This document shows, piece after piece, positions 36,064 to 44,141 of a stretch of DNA of 64,000 bases. Source of the DNA: Bacillus ectoiniformans (lineage in GTDB: Bacteria; Bacillota; Bacilli; Bacillales; Domibacillaceae); the NCBI RefSeq assembly GCF_016908875.1, contig NZ_JAFBES010000006.1, positions 1 through 64,000 of the forward strand, given 5' to 3'. The notes beneath the pieces were generated by a model. The model worked only from the letters and a program-made list of their open reading frames with translations. It searched no databases and had not been told where the DNA came from. The first letter of the stretch is position 1. Each line of letters opens with the position of its first letter. The translations under genes were made by a program, and so were the position numbers.

Positions 36064-36297
36064 TTAGCCTCCGCTGACAGGCGGAATAAAGGCAACGACA
36101 TCCCCAGAATTCACAATATCTGTTTCGAGAGCGTATTCTTCATTTAACGCTGTCATCACTTGATCCATTCGAGACAAATGATATTCACTTTCGACGAACT
36201 GTTTTAACTGCTCCACTGTCAGATGATCTTTATCTACTGCCAGTTCGGACTTCCCTATCTCTTCTTGTAAATGCGCAAATAATAATACCTTAATCAT
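36064..36297 (-). CDS. moaD: Molybdopterin synthase sulfur carrier MoaD
   Basis: 77 residues with the ubiquitin-like fold and the C-terminal double glycine (VSGG) that is activated and thiocarboxylated by MoeB. It overlaps the end of moaE by four bases (ATGA), so the two synthase subunits are made together. Confidence 0.95.
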   Translation of the reverse strand: MIKVLLFAHLQEEIGKSELAVDKDHLTVEQLKQFVESEYHLSRMDQVMTALNEEYALETDIVNSGDVVAFIPPVSGG

Positions 36298-36761
36298 TGA
36301 TTACCACCCTCTACTTCTGGTTTTCCTTCTGGGTACTCTGTCTGTCCAAGCTGATCGCCAATCCATGTTTCCCCGTCTTCCCAGTGCTCTTTTTTCCAGA
36401 TCGGAACAATTTGCTTGATCCGTTCAATCGCGTATTCATTCGCTTCATACGCTTCTTTTCGATGTGGAGAGGATACAGCAATCACAACTGCCGCCTCTGA
36501 GATCTCCAGCCGCCCGATGCGGTGAGTGATGGCCACTTGTGCAGTCGGCCACTTTTCTTGTATTTCTTCTCCTATTTGTGAAAGCATTTTAACTGCCATC
36601 GGTGTATAGGCTTGGTATTCCAAATAAAGGGTTCTCCTTCCCTTCGTCCATTCTCTCACGGTGCCGATGAATGTCGTGATGGCTCCGGCTTCTCTACGCT
36701 CTACCTTCTTGGTGACCTCTTCCGTTTCAATAGGTCGCTCAATGACTTCAAACCGATCCAT
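36294..36761 (-). CDS. moaE: Molybdopterin synthase catalytic subunit MoaE
   Basis: 155 residues. GAITTFIGTVREWTKGR, LYLEYQAYTPMAVKML and HRIGRLEISEAAVVIAVSSPHR are the MoaE signature blocks, with the Lys of PIWKKEHWEDG near the active site. With MoaD it inserts two sulfurs into cPMP to give molybdopterin. It lies 21 bases after moeA. Confidence 0.95.
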   Translation of the reverse strand: MDRFEVIERPIETEEVTKKVERREAGAITTFIGTVREWTKGRRTLYLEYQAYTPMAVKMLSQIGEEIQEKWPTAQVAITHRIGRLEISEAAVVIAVSSPHRKEAYEANEYAIERIKQIVPIWKKEHWEDGETWIGDQLGQTEYPEGKPEVEGGNQ

Positions 36762-36782
36762 AATAATTCTCCCTCCGCTTAG

Positions 36783-38045
36783 TCATATTTCGCTTCGGCC
36801 TTGCTGATCTTCTAACAGCAGAATATCCACGGTCATTCCTTTTTCGTAGCCTCTGGTCCCTCCTGGCAATACAATCAATGCATCAGCTGTTGCGAGGGAA
36901 GAAACAACTCCTGATTTGTCTAACCCAGATGGGCTCACAGTGAGCTTGCCGTCTTCAAAAGAAATTGCTGCTCTGACAAATCGCGTAAATGGGTTAGGCT
37001 TCTTAAAATCAGCTCCTAAATAAGCCTTTTCTCTTCTTAAATGCGGTCTGGCATTATGCAGGTACGTACGGATTTGGGGTCTTGTAAATAATTCAAACCC
37101 AACATAGCAGGCGGACGGGTTGCCTGAAAGACCAAATAAGAGCTTGCCGTTTAATTCGGCAATTGTCGTAACACTTCCCGGCCGCATGCCGATTTTATTA
37201 AAGAGTACATTCGCGCTCAGTTTTTCATAAATAGCCGGTAGATAATCATAATCGCCCACCGACACGCCGCCGGTTGTAATTAGAAAATCTACTTTTGAAT
37301 ACGCTTCTTTCACTTGCTGAAAACAGGTCTCGAGTTCATCACTGAATTGACCGAAGTACACTGCCTCTCCGCCGGCACGTTCAATTTGCGATAAAACCAT
37401 ATAGGTGTTGCTGTTGCGTATTTTTCCCGGCTGCAGGTCTTCTCCTACCTCTAACAACTCACTTCCGGTCGCAATCACGCCGACCACGGGTTTTTTACTG
37501 ACGGGAACCTGCTCGTATCCGAATGTAGCCAAAAGTGCCGAAATACCTGGATTAATATATGTACCTTTTGGAGCTAATACCGTTCCTTTTTTTGTATCCT
37601 CCCCTTGAAAGGAAATGTTGTCTCCAGCCTTAAATGCCCGCTTGATGATAACAAATGTTTTTCCATCCCGAACGATCGTTTCTGTTAGCTCAAGCATCAC
37701 GACAGCATCGCAGCCATCTGGTATTTGAGCACCGGTCATAATTCTGACTGCCTGATTTTCAAGGACTGTCTGGTCATAGATACTGCCCGCTCCGATCTCT
37801 GCCACTACTTGAAGAGTCACAGACTCCTCTCTAGTTGCCTCATAAGAATCCTCTGCCCGAATAGCAAACCCATCGTATGGTGAACGGTTAAATGATGGCA
37901 CATCGTGATCGGCAATTAAATCCTCTCCCAGGAATCGCCCATGCGCATTCTCAATTCGGACCCACTCTGATTCTCCCGCCCTTGAATATTTCATAACCTG
38001 CTCAATGGCTTTTTCAACTTTTACTGGCGTTCTTTTCTCTACCAT
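36783..38045 (-). CDS. moeA: Molybdopterin molybdenumtransferase MoeA
   Basis: 420 residues, usual length. DHDVPSFNRSPYDGFA (about 60), MTGAQIPDGCDAVVMLE, VGVIATGSELLEVG, TTGGVSVGDYDY and GLSGNPSACYVGFE are the family blocks. It uses adenylylated molybdopterin and molybdate to make Mo-cofactor. It lies 12 bases after moeB in the same operon. Confidence 0.95.
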   Translation of the reverse strand: MVEKRTPVKVEKAIEQVMKYSRAGESEWVRIENAHGRFLGEDLIADHDVPSFNRSPYDGFAIRAEDSYEATREESVTLQVVAEIGAGSIYDQTVLENQAVRIMTGAQIPDGCDAVVMLELTETIVRDGKTFVIIKRAFKAGDNISFQGEDTKKGTVLAPKGTYINPGISALLATFGYEQVPVSKKPVVGVIATGSELLEVGEDLQPGKIRNSNTYMVLSQIERAGGEAVYFGQFSDELETCFQQVKEAYSKVDFLITTGGVSVGDYDYLPAIYEKLSANVLFNKIGMRPGSVTTIAELNGKLLFGLSGNPSACYVGFELFTRPQIRTYLHNARPHLRREKAYLGADFKKPNPFTRFVRAAISFEDGKLTVSPSGLDKSGVVSSLATADALIVLPGGTRGYEKGMTVDILLLEDQQGRSEI

Positions 38046-38056
38046 GTACGTTCCCC

Positions 38057-39070
38057 CTATCCCACTAATCGATAGTAAATGCTTTTGGCTTGATCAATGT
38101 CATTCGTTCCATGGACAAACGCCCGGCCGTCCTGGAAAAATACGATTCTATATGTTTCATATGTCAGTGAAAGCAAATATGGATTTCTTTTCATTTCTCC
38201 AAATGTAGAAAGCTTTTTTTCTAAATCATCTAACGAAAGCGCTTGTTTAGAAGGACGGATTTGCACCGTATCTCTGCCGCACAGCACGCTGACTTTTGTT
38301 TGCTGGTCATATTGTAAATAAGGATGAATAGGGTTGTGTCCGCAAGAAGGACAATCGGCTTTTTTGGCGCGCTGGACATTCATGGTATAGGATTGGTTAT
38401 TCCACACATCAAATGTAAGCAGACCTTTTCGTAATGCAGAATGATCTTCCACTAATAGTTTAAGCGCTTCAACTGTTTGATGAGCCGTCACCATTTGAAC
38501 AGCCGGAGAAATTATGCCTGATGTATCACATGTCGCTCCGTTCATAGGTACCGAATGCAGCAGACAATGCAAGCACGGTGTTTCGCCTGGAATTATCGTA
38601 TAGCTCATTCCTGTACTGCCAACACATGAGCCATAAATCCAAGGAATCTGATGTTTTTGCATGAGGTCATTCATAATCATCCGAATATCAAAATTGTCAG
38701 TGGCATCAATGGCAATGTCTACACCTTTTAATAAAGGTGAAAGCGATTCACTGGTGGCATCCATTACGAAAGCTTGAATATCTACCTCACTGTTCATTTG
38801 AGTTAACCGATCTTTGGCAGCGATCGCTTTAGGCATACGGTTCTTAGCATCCTGCTCCGTATAAAGCTGCTGGCGCTGCAAATTGCTCCATTCCACATAA
38901 TCCCGGTCAATAATGGTTAGTTTGCCAATCCCGGCACGAACGAGTGATTCCGCATTGGAAGCTCCCAGTGCTCCGGCTCCAACGATCAATACATGCTTAT
39001 TTAACAGGCGTGTTTGTCCAGTGTTTCCAATTGGGTAAAATAACTTTTGACGGGAATAACGATCGTCCAT
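38057..39070 (-). CDS. moeB: MoeB/ThiF-type sulfur carrier adenylyltransferase
   Basis: About 337 residues from ATG 39070, with AGGAAGAG upstream; a longer frame start at 39109 has no site. The E1-like domain has GAGALGASNAESLVRAG (ATP loop), DRDYVEWSNLQRQQLY, DATDNFDIRMIMND and the catalytic-Cys region GATCDTSGI. Paired cysteines CLHC and CPSC bind zinc. The C-terminal 80 residues are a small extra domain, not a clear rhodanese. It adenylylates MoaD (and possibly ThiS). First gene of the operon. Confidence 0.9.
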   Translation of the reverse strand: MDDRYSRQKLFYPIGNTGQTRLLNKHVLIVGAGALGASNAESLVRAGIGKLTIIDRDYVEWSNLQRQQLYTEQDAKNRMPKAIAAKDRLTQMNSEVDIQAFVMDATSESLSPLLKGVDIAIDATDNFDIRMIMNDLMQKHQIPWIYGSCVGSTGMSYTIIPGETPCLHCLLHSVPMNGATCDTSGIISPAVQMVTAHQTVEALKLLVEDHSALRKGLLTFDVWNNQSYTMNVQRAKKADCPSCGHNPIHPYLQYDQQTKVSVLCGRDTVQIRPSKQALSLDDLEKKLSTFGEMKRNPYLLSLTYETYRIVFFQDGRAFVHGTNDIDQAKSIYYRLVG

Positions 39071-39166
39071 CAGGTCTCTTCCTTTCTGCATACCACTAAG
39101 GAAATGCAATTAATCTACTATTTATATATTTCTAGTGTACATGAAGGATCGCTTATTTTTAAGTAA

Positions 39167-39247
39167 AGTAATTTACATCACAGCCAAATGATTTTTACTT
39201 CTATAGGATAATAGAAAAGAAGAAAAAGTGTAGTGATGTAGTTCACA
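39167..39247. promoter_or_regulatory. Divergent Fnr promoters with overlapping -10 elements
   Basis: Two boxes flank one AT-rich core: AGTAA-TTTACA-TCACA (39167-39182) and AGTGA-TGTAGT-TCACA (39232-39247). From the left box TAGGAT (39204-39209, plus) is at the class II distance, serving the gene at 39269. From the right box TATCCT (39210-39205, minus) is at the same distance, serving moeB. The two -10s share bases. Confidence 0.6.
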
Positions 39248-39268
39248 TGATGAATGGAGGAATACACT

Positions 39269-39805
39269 GTGTTATCAGCCATCTTGCAGTTTAAAAATGA
39301 ACAAGATGTCCATCAAGTTATTGAAAAGCTGGGTTTTAAAGGCCAAATGAATCAGTTTAAGTATAATGTAAAAAACAAGACGCTCATTGAAGCAGTCTAC
39401 GAACCTGCTCCTAACTCTCTCACTCTGCAATTTTCACCTGGTTTAAATTTAGAAGAGTATACAATGGTACATGAGAAAATAGTTCAGTTAAAACAGCAGT
39501 TACATGCAAAAATTGATGACAGCAATAGCTTGCTTGGGTATTTAAAAAGTGGTGAAGGTGCGTATATCGTGACCAACTGGCAGAAATGGTATGAGTTTTT
39601 GCAAGGAGCGAAATTGACGACTTTAGAAGGCAAAAAAGTACGCGTCTTAGATAAGAATGATAAAGAACTGGCATCTGGACTGTTTGTCGGCTACACAAAA
39701 GACGAACAGAGTTCAAATATTGTTGAATGCACGGTCATTACTTTATTTGGAGAAAGAAGTTTTCAAGGATCGAATTTGACGATCGAACCTACAAATGAAT
39801 GGTGA
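39269..39805 (+). CDS. Unknown protein in the Fnr regulon (178 aa)
   Basis: From GTG 39269, eight bases after GGAGG; an ATG at 39254 overlaps the ribosome site. Soluble, no cysteine-rich or membrane segment. The first half looks alpha/beta (LSAILQFKNEQDVHQVIEKLGF), and the second half has a small beta-rich region (GKKVRVLDKNDKELASGLFVGY). I do not recognise the family. An Fnr-type promoter and its place between the moeB operon and the reductase operon suggest a job in anaerobic respiration or cofactor handling. Confidence 0.8.
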   Translation: MLSAILQFKNEQDVHQVIEKLGFKGQMNQFKYNVKNKTLIEAVYEPAPNSLTLQFSPGLNLEEYTMVHEKIVQLKQQLHAKIDDSNSLLGYLKSGEGAYIVTNWQKWYEFLQGAKLTTLEGKKVRVLDKNDKELASGLFVGYTKDEQSSNIVECTVITLFGERSFQGSNLTIEPTNEW

Positions 39806-39810
39806 GTGAT

Positions 39811-39841
39811 AAAAAGGAATGTACCCGCATTCCTTTTTGTT
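39811..39841 (+). terminator. Terminator after the 178-residue gene
   Basis: AAAAAGGAATG, loop TACCCG, CATTCCTTTTT, then GTTTTG. Confidence 0.8.
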
Positions 39842-39979
39842 TTGCTTGTTTATGGTGATTGTATAGGTGTTTACTTCTTTAATTTAATGGCTTATATTTT
39901 TAATTTACTATTTTGAATTTTGCACACAGTGATTTTAGTATTTGTGATTTCTAGGTATAAGTGATCGAAAAAGACGCTG

Positions 39980-40525
39980 TCATTTAGATATATATTTATT
40001 GCTTCCTGGAAGCTTTTTAATTTCATTCCAGGCTGCAATAGCTTCCTCGCGACTCTTTCCCTTGTTTTTTGAGTCCGCATAGAAGTCCCGGATAAACTGA
40101 TTGTATTCAAATTGAGGAGCGATGACTTTCTCGTATGCCGGATCTTTCTTGCGTTCTTCCTCTTCGTACCAAGCTGCTATGGCATCGCGATATGTTTTTC
40201 CCGCATTATTTTTAAAATAGTTTTGAATGTATGTAGAAAAATGAAAGTTGGAACCTATTGCTGTCTTGAAAAATTCTCTTACATTTTGACTGCATCGATG
40301 ATTTTCGGTAATCACTTTATCTAAACTTAATTCACGCGGCAATTTAGACACTTTGCTTTTTCCCGTGCGTTTTAGTGGTTTTTTTATCTCTCCTGTAAGA
40401 ATAAAAGCTTCTATTCGGTCTGATATTTCTTCTTTAGAACCAGATGCACTGATTCCATTTTCTCTGCAGAAGGACTGTAGTTCTTGTTTCAGCCAGTAAT
40501 ATTCTTTAAACACTTGAACTTCCAT
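39980..40525 (-). CDS. SAP-domain protein (DUF6434-like)
   Basis: 181 residues. An N-terminal SAP-type helix pair (WLKQELQSFCRENGISASGSKEEISDRI, about 10-40) is followed by a lysine-rich linker and a DUF6434-like segment (TENHRCSQNVREFFKTAIG). Two repeats with the pattern GKTYRDAIAAWYEE and GKSREEAIAAWNEI end it. SAP motifs bind DNA or RNA. Role unknown. No Fnr box upstream; it seems an unrelated passenger between the mo genes and the reductase operon. Confidence 0.75.
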   Translation of the reverse strand: MEVQVFKEYYWLKQELQSFCRENGISASGSKEEISDRIEAFILTGEIKKPLKRTGKSKVSKLPRELSLDKVITENHRCSQNVREFFKTAIGSNFHFSTYIQNYFKNNAGKTYRDAIAAWYEEEERKKDPAYEKVIAPQFEYNQFIRDFYADSKNKGKSREEAIAAWNEIKKLPGSNKYISK

Positions 40526-40644
40526 GCTTCTTTCTAATTAAGGCCTCATCTGTTGCACCCCCAATTTAAATTGAAGAACATTTGTTCTAATTAAACAATT
40601 AAATCGTACATAATGTCAACCTGTTCTTTGATTTCAATATAAAA

Positions 40645-40679
40645 AGGCTTGCAGAAGAAAATCATCCCTCTGCAAGCCT
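40645..40679 (-). terminator. Terminator of the molybdo-reductase operon
   Basis: AGGCTTGCAGA (40645-40655) pairs perfectly with TCTGCAAGCCT (40669-40679). On the minus strand a T5 run follows. Confidence 0.85.
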
Positions 40680-40704
40680 AATTTTTTTATATAAATAAAA
40701 CCAC

Positions 40705-40899
40705 TCACTGATACTCTTTCTTTCTCCAAAGGAAGAAAGTGACGGCACATATAATAGAAGAAACAAGTGAAATTCCTGTGTACGTATAGACATGGCTGAA
40801 TTCCCTGCCAAAATAGGATTCAATCGTCCACTGGAGCATCACCACATTGATCGCTAACGTGATGATAATAGTAATCCAATACCCTTTATTCTTCCCCAT
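40705..40899 (-). CDS. Small two-helix membrane protein of the reductase operon
   Basis: 64 residues with two hydrophobic helices (about 7-24 and 40-57) and a charged tail. The start overlaps the Rieske gene end by 14 bases, so it is translated with it. Probably a small structural subunit of the membrane complex; not a recognised family. Confidence 0.75.
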   Translation of the reverse strand: MGKNKGYWITIIITLAINVVMLQWTIESYFGREFSHVYTYTGISLVSSIICAVTFFLWRKKEYQ

Positions 40900-41422
40900 G
40901 ACGAATCTTCCTTCCGACCGCGTATATGGTACCCGCTTCTACTTCTAGTTCGATCATTGGCAGCTCTCTTTGCGGAGGTCCGGCTAACGGCTGGCCATTA
41001 TCGACACTAAAGAATCCCCTGTGACATGGACATAATAGCACCGACTCTTCTTTCTCATAAAAAACGGGGCATTGAAGATGCGTACATTTATTATTATAGG
41101 CCTTCAGTTCTCCGTTTTTGGTATGAACTAAAATAGCCGGTTCATCATCTGTCGGGTAATTAAAGTTAATTGAACTGTCTTTCGGTACATCTTTAAGCTT
41201 AGCAATCTCAACCCGATTTGATTTTTCATCCCGAGAGTTTAAAGCCAGTACTGAAAAAGGCAGCGTAGCAAGACCAATCGTCAAGGAAGCTCCGACAGCG
41301 GATTTTAAAAATGCACGACGATTAAATTTAAGATCCTCATCTCGGTTTAAATTATCTACTAAATGAATCATATCGTCCTTTGTATCTTTTTCATTGCGTT
41401 TTAGCTTCTTATCATTGGACAT
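40886..41422 (-). CDS. Rieske 2Fe-2S protein with Tat signal
   Basis: 178 residues. A twin-arginine signal FNRRAFLKSAVGASLTIGL (about 34-52) shows export of the folded protein, anchored by that helix. The cluster ligands are in CTHLQC and CPCHRG (boxes I and II). It should take electrons from menaquinol at the outer face or pass them on, as in cytochrome bc complexes. It lies between the 4Fe-4S gene and the small membrane protein gene. No bc1-type cytochrome b is in the window apart from the operon's first gene. Confidence 0.9.
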   Translation of the reverse strand: MSNDKKLKRNEKDTKDDMIHLVDNLNRDEDLKFNRRAFLKSAVGASLTIGLATLPFSVLALNSRDEKSNRVEIAKLKDVPKDSSINFNYPTDDEPAILVHTKNGELKAYNNKCTHLQCPVFYEKEESVLLCPCHRGFFSVDNGQPLAGPPQRELPMIELEVEAGTIYAVGRKIRHGEE

Positions 41423-41449
41423 ATTTGCTACTCCCTTTCCTGTCTAAAT

Positions 41450-42001
41450 TTAATCTGTGTATACACCGAAGAATTCAGGCACGTAATCCCACTTATTGCC
41501 TTCTTGAGGTTTCTTGCCTTCTACTAAATTCATTTGCGAACGTTTGCGGCGCAGCTGCTGCATTTCATCAAAGTCGATGAAGCGAATCGCATCACTCGGA
41601 CAAACAGACGCACACATTGGGGCAATATCATGCTTTGAACGGTCATAGCACATATCGCATTTATACATTTTGTTTTCTTCAAAATCGAACTTTGGAATAC
41701 CGAATGGACAGCCAAATGTACAATTTCGGCAGCCGATACATTTTTCTTCCATCGCAGACAGCACGACACCCTCTTCCGTAATTTGGATGGCATTCGCTGG
41801 ACAGACCCGCGCGCAGGCTGGGTCTTTACATTGCATGCACAGCATCGGATACGTTTGGCGATTTTCAGTAAAGTCTACATATTCTACATAGTTCCGTTCC
41901 TTCGCATCATGATCCCCGCATTCCCGGCAAGCAGCTTGACACGCACGGCAGCCAATACATCTTTCAAATTCTAAATACATGATTTTATTCATGATGGCCA
42001 T
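41450..42001 (-). CDS. 4Fe-4S dicluster ferredoxin-type electron-transfer subunit
   Basis: 183 residues with four cluster motifs: CIGCRACQAACREC, CMQCKDPACARVCP, CIGCRNCTFGCPFG and CDMCYD...CASVCP, the NarH/DmsB-like set for four 4Fe-4S clusters. No signal peptide, so it works in the cytoplasm. It should wire the membrane subunit to the molybdopterin subunit encoded just upstream (17 bases). Confidence 0.93.
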   Translation of the reverse strand: MAIMNKIMYLEFERCIGCRACQAACRECGDHDAKERNYVEYVDFTENRQTYPMLCMQCKDPACARVCPANAIQITEEGVVLSAMEEKCIGCRNCTFGCPFGIPKFDFEENKMYKCDMCYDRSKHDIAPMCASVCPSDAIRFIDFDEMQQLRRKRSQMNLVEGKKPQEGNKWDYVPEFFGVYTD

Positions 42002-42017
42002 TCTCCTTTTCTTATTT

Positions 42018-44141
42018 TTATATTTTTTCCATTTTTAATGAACAAACTTTAAATTCCGGCATTCTTGAAATCGGATCAAGACAGGCATTGGTCAATTGGT
42101 TAACAGCCAGTTCTTTACCCCAGTGATAAGGGACGAATACGGTGTCTTTGCGAATCGCTTTAGTAATACGTGTTTTCACATCCATATGAGATCTCGGCGT
42201 GATCAGTCTAACCATCTCGCCATCCTGCAAATTATACTTGCTTGCAAGCGCCGGATGCATTTCCGCAAAAGGTTCCGGACATTGTTCCATTAAGAAATCC
42301 ACTCTTCTTGTCTGTACGCCAGATAAATAGTGATAGACAACCCGGCCAGTAGTTAAAAAGTGCGGGAAGTCATTCGTTGGCGGCTCGCCAGCTTCTTGCC
42401 ATTCCACACTTGGAAGGTTCGCTTTTCCATCCGGTGTACCGAATGAATCAACAAACATGGTCGGTGTTCCTGGGTGATCCTCCGATGGACAAGGCCAGAA
42501 CACTCCATCTTCCTTATCAATCCGGTCATAAGTGATGCCGTAATAATCCGCTTTCCCACCTTTTGTAGCAACACGGAATTCTTCAAAAATCTCGCCTGCA
42601 CTTTTATATGGGAAGTACTTTCCTTTTCCCATACGCTCCGCAATTCGATTAATAATTTCCCAATCCGGCTGTGACTCGCCAAGCGGTTCCCTTACTTTCC
42701 GGATTCGAATTACGCGGCCTTCAAGATTCGTTGTTGTTCCTTCATCCTCAGCCCACGTTGTTGCTGGGAGCACCACATCTGCAAATTGTGCCGTCTCTGA
42801 AAGGAAGAAATCGCTGACAACAAGAAAATCTAATTTCTTAAATGCCTTCCAGATATGTTCTAAATTCGGTGCTGATACCGCTGGATTACTGCAGATGACA
42901 TGCATACCGCGAATATTGCCCTTCATGATTTCATCGAACATTTCATAAGCGGATACTCCTGGTTTGGGCATCTCACTTGGGTCAATTCCCCATACATTTG
43001 AAATATACTTGACTGCTTCCGGGTCCGTTAATTTACGGTAGCCTGGAAGTAAATCTGCTTTTTGTCCATGCTCTCGTCCGCCTTGTCCGTTTCCTTGTCC
43101 GGTGAATGTAGCCACTCCAGAAGCAAACTTGCCAATTTGCCCTCTTAACAAAGCCATTGACGTATATAAAGTGACATTGTCTACACCTTTTCTTTGCTGC
43201 TCCACTCCGCGGGCAAACATAACCACGGAACGAGGAGACATCCCATAAATATGGGCGGCTTTAATAATTTTCTCGATCGAAACACCTGTCATTTTTGACG
43301 TGTATTCTGGTGTGAACTTTTCTGTGCTTTTCTTTAATTCTTCGTAATTATTGCAGCGCTCGTTGACGTACTCTTCATCGACATAGCCTTCTTTAATCAA
43401 GATATGAAGCATCCCATTGGCAAGCGCTGAATCGGTGCCAGGTTTTAAATCTAAATGCACATCAGCGACGCGGGCGGTCGGCGTTTCCCGTGGATCAACC
43501 ACAATAAGCTTTGCCCCTTTGTCTTTCGCTTTCCAAAGCCATTGAATGCTCGTCGGATGACATTCCGCTGTGTTGGAGCCTGCGATGAAAAAGCAATCCG
43601 TATGCTCGAGTTCAGGCCAAGGAAGTGTTGATCCCCGGTCAGTACCAAGTGTTTTTAAAAATCCGCCGGCAGCGGAGCTCATGCAAAAACGGCCATTATA
43701 ATCAATAAAACGAGTACCTAGAGCCACACGAGCGTATTTTCCAACTAGATAGCATTTTTCGTTCGTCATGGATACACCGCCAAAAACGGACAGGGCATCT
43801 TTGCCGCTTTCATTTTGAAGCTTTTTGAAGTTCGCTTCGATCACATCAAGCGCTTCTTCCCAAGAAGACTCAACAAACTGGCCATTCTTTTTAATCAGCG
43901 GTTTTAAAATTCTTTCTTCATGCTCCACCGTTTGATAGGCAGTCACACCTTTAGGACACATTTTCCCTCTTGTTACCGGCCAGTCATACCTTGGCTCAAC
44001 TCCAACCACATGACCAGATTTTTCATTGACTCGTATATGCATTCCGCACTGCATCCCGCAGTAGCAGCAATGCGTGGTAATTAACTTTTCGCCCGGTTTA
44101 TGAAGGTTTTTAACCCCTGCTTTTGTGACAAACTCACTCAT
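42018..44141 (-). CDS. Molybdopterin oxidoreductase, nitrate reductase-like catalytic subunit
   Basis: 707 residues of the DMSO-reductase family. The N-terminal 4Fe-4S ligands are CCYCGMQCGM and KMCPKG. The region NGRFCMSSAAGGF carries the likely Mo-ligand Cys (about 155), as in assimilatory and periplasmic nitrate reductases. Later blocks: SNTAECHPTSIQW, VVDPRETPTARVAD, TGQGNGQGGREHGQ, and a C-terminal MGD-binding domain (TTGRVVYHYLSGVQTRR). There is no Tat signal, so it faces the cytoplasm. With NarK, Fnr boxes and cofactor genes nearby, nitrate is the likely substrate; formate or another oxyanion is not excluded. Starts eight bases inside the membrane subunit gene. Confidence 0.88.
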   Translation of the reverse strand: MSEFVTKAGVKNLHKPGEKLITTHCCYCGMQCGMHIRVNEKSGHVVGVEPRYDWPVTRGKMCPKGVTAYQTVEHEERILKPLIKKNGQFVESSWEEALDVIEANFKKLQNESGKDALSVFGGVSMTNEKCYLVGKYARVALGTRFIDYNGRFCMSSAAGGFLKTLGTDRGSTLPWPELEHTDCFFIAGSNTAECHPTSIQWLWKAKDKGAKLIVVDPRETPTARVADVHLDLKPGTDSALANGMLHILIKEGYVDEEYVNERCNNYEELKKSTEKFTPEYTSKMTGVSIEKIIKAAHIYGMSPRSVVMFARGVEQQRKGVDNVTLYTSMALLRGQIGKFASGVATFTGQGNGQGGREHGQKADLLPGYRKLTDPEAVKYISNVWGIDPSEMPKPGVSAYEMFDEIMKGNIRGMHVICSNPAVSAPNLEHIWKAFKKLDFLVVSDFFLSETAQFADVVLPATTWAEDEGTTTNLEGRVIRIRKVREPLGESQPDWEIINRIAERMGKGKYFPYKSAGEIFEEFRVATKGGKADYYGITYDRIDKEDGVFWPCPSEDHPGTPTMFVDSFGTPDGKANLPSVEWQEAGEPPTNDFPHFLTTGRVVYHYLSGVQTRRVDFLMEQCPEPFAEMHPALASKYNLQDGEMVRLITPRSHMDVKTRITKAIRKDTVFVPYHWGKELAVNQLTNACLDPISRMPEFKVCSLKMEKI

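Noticed and set aside
40112-40324. Plus-strand 70-codon frame
   Set aside because: Antisense to the SAP-domain gene, no supporting signal.
42474-42682. Small frames inside the molybdo-reductase gene
   Set aside because: All overlap the 707-aa coding region and lack independent signals.
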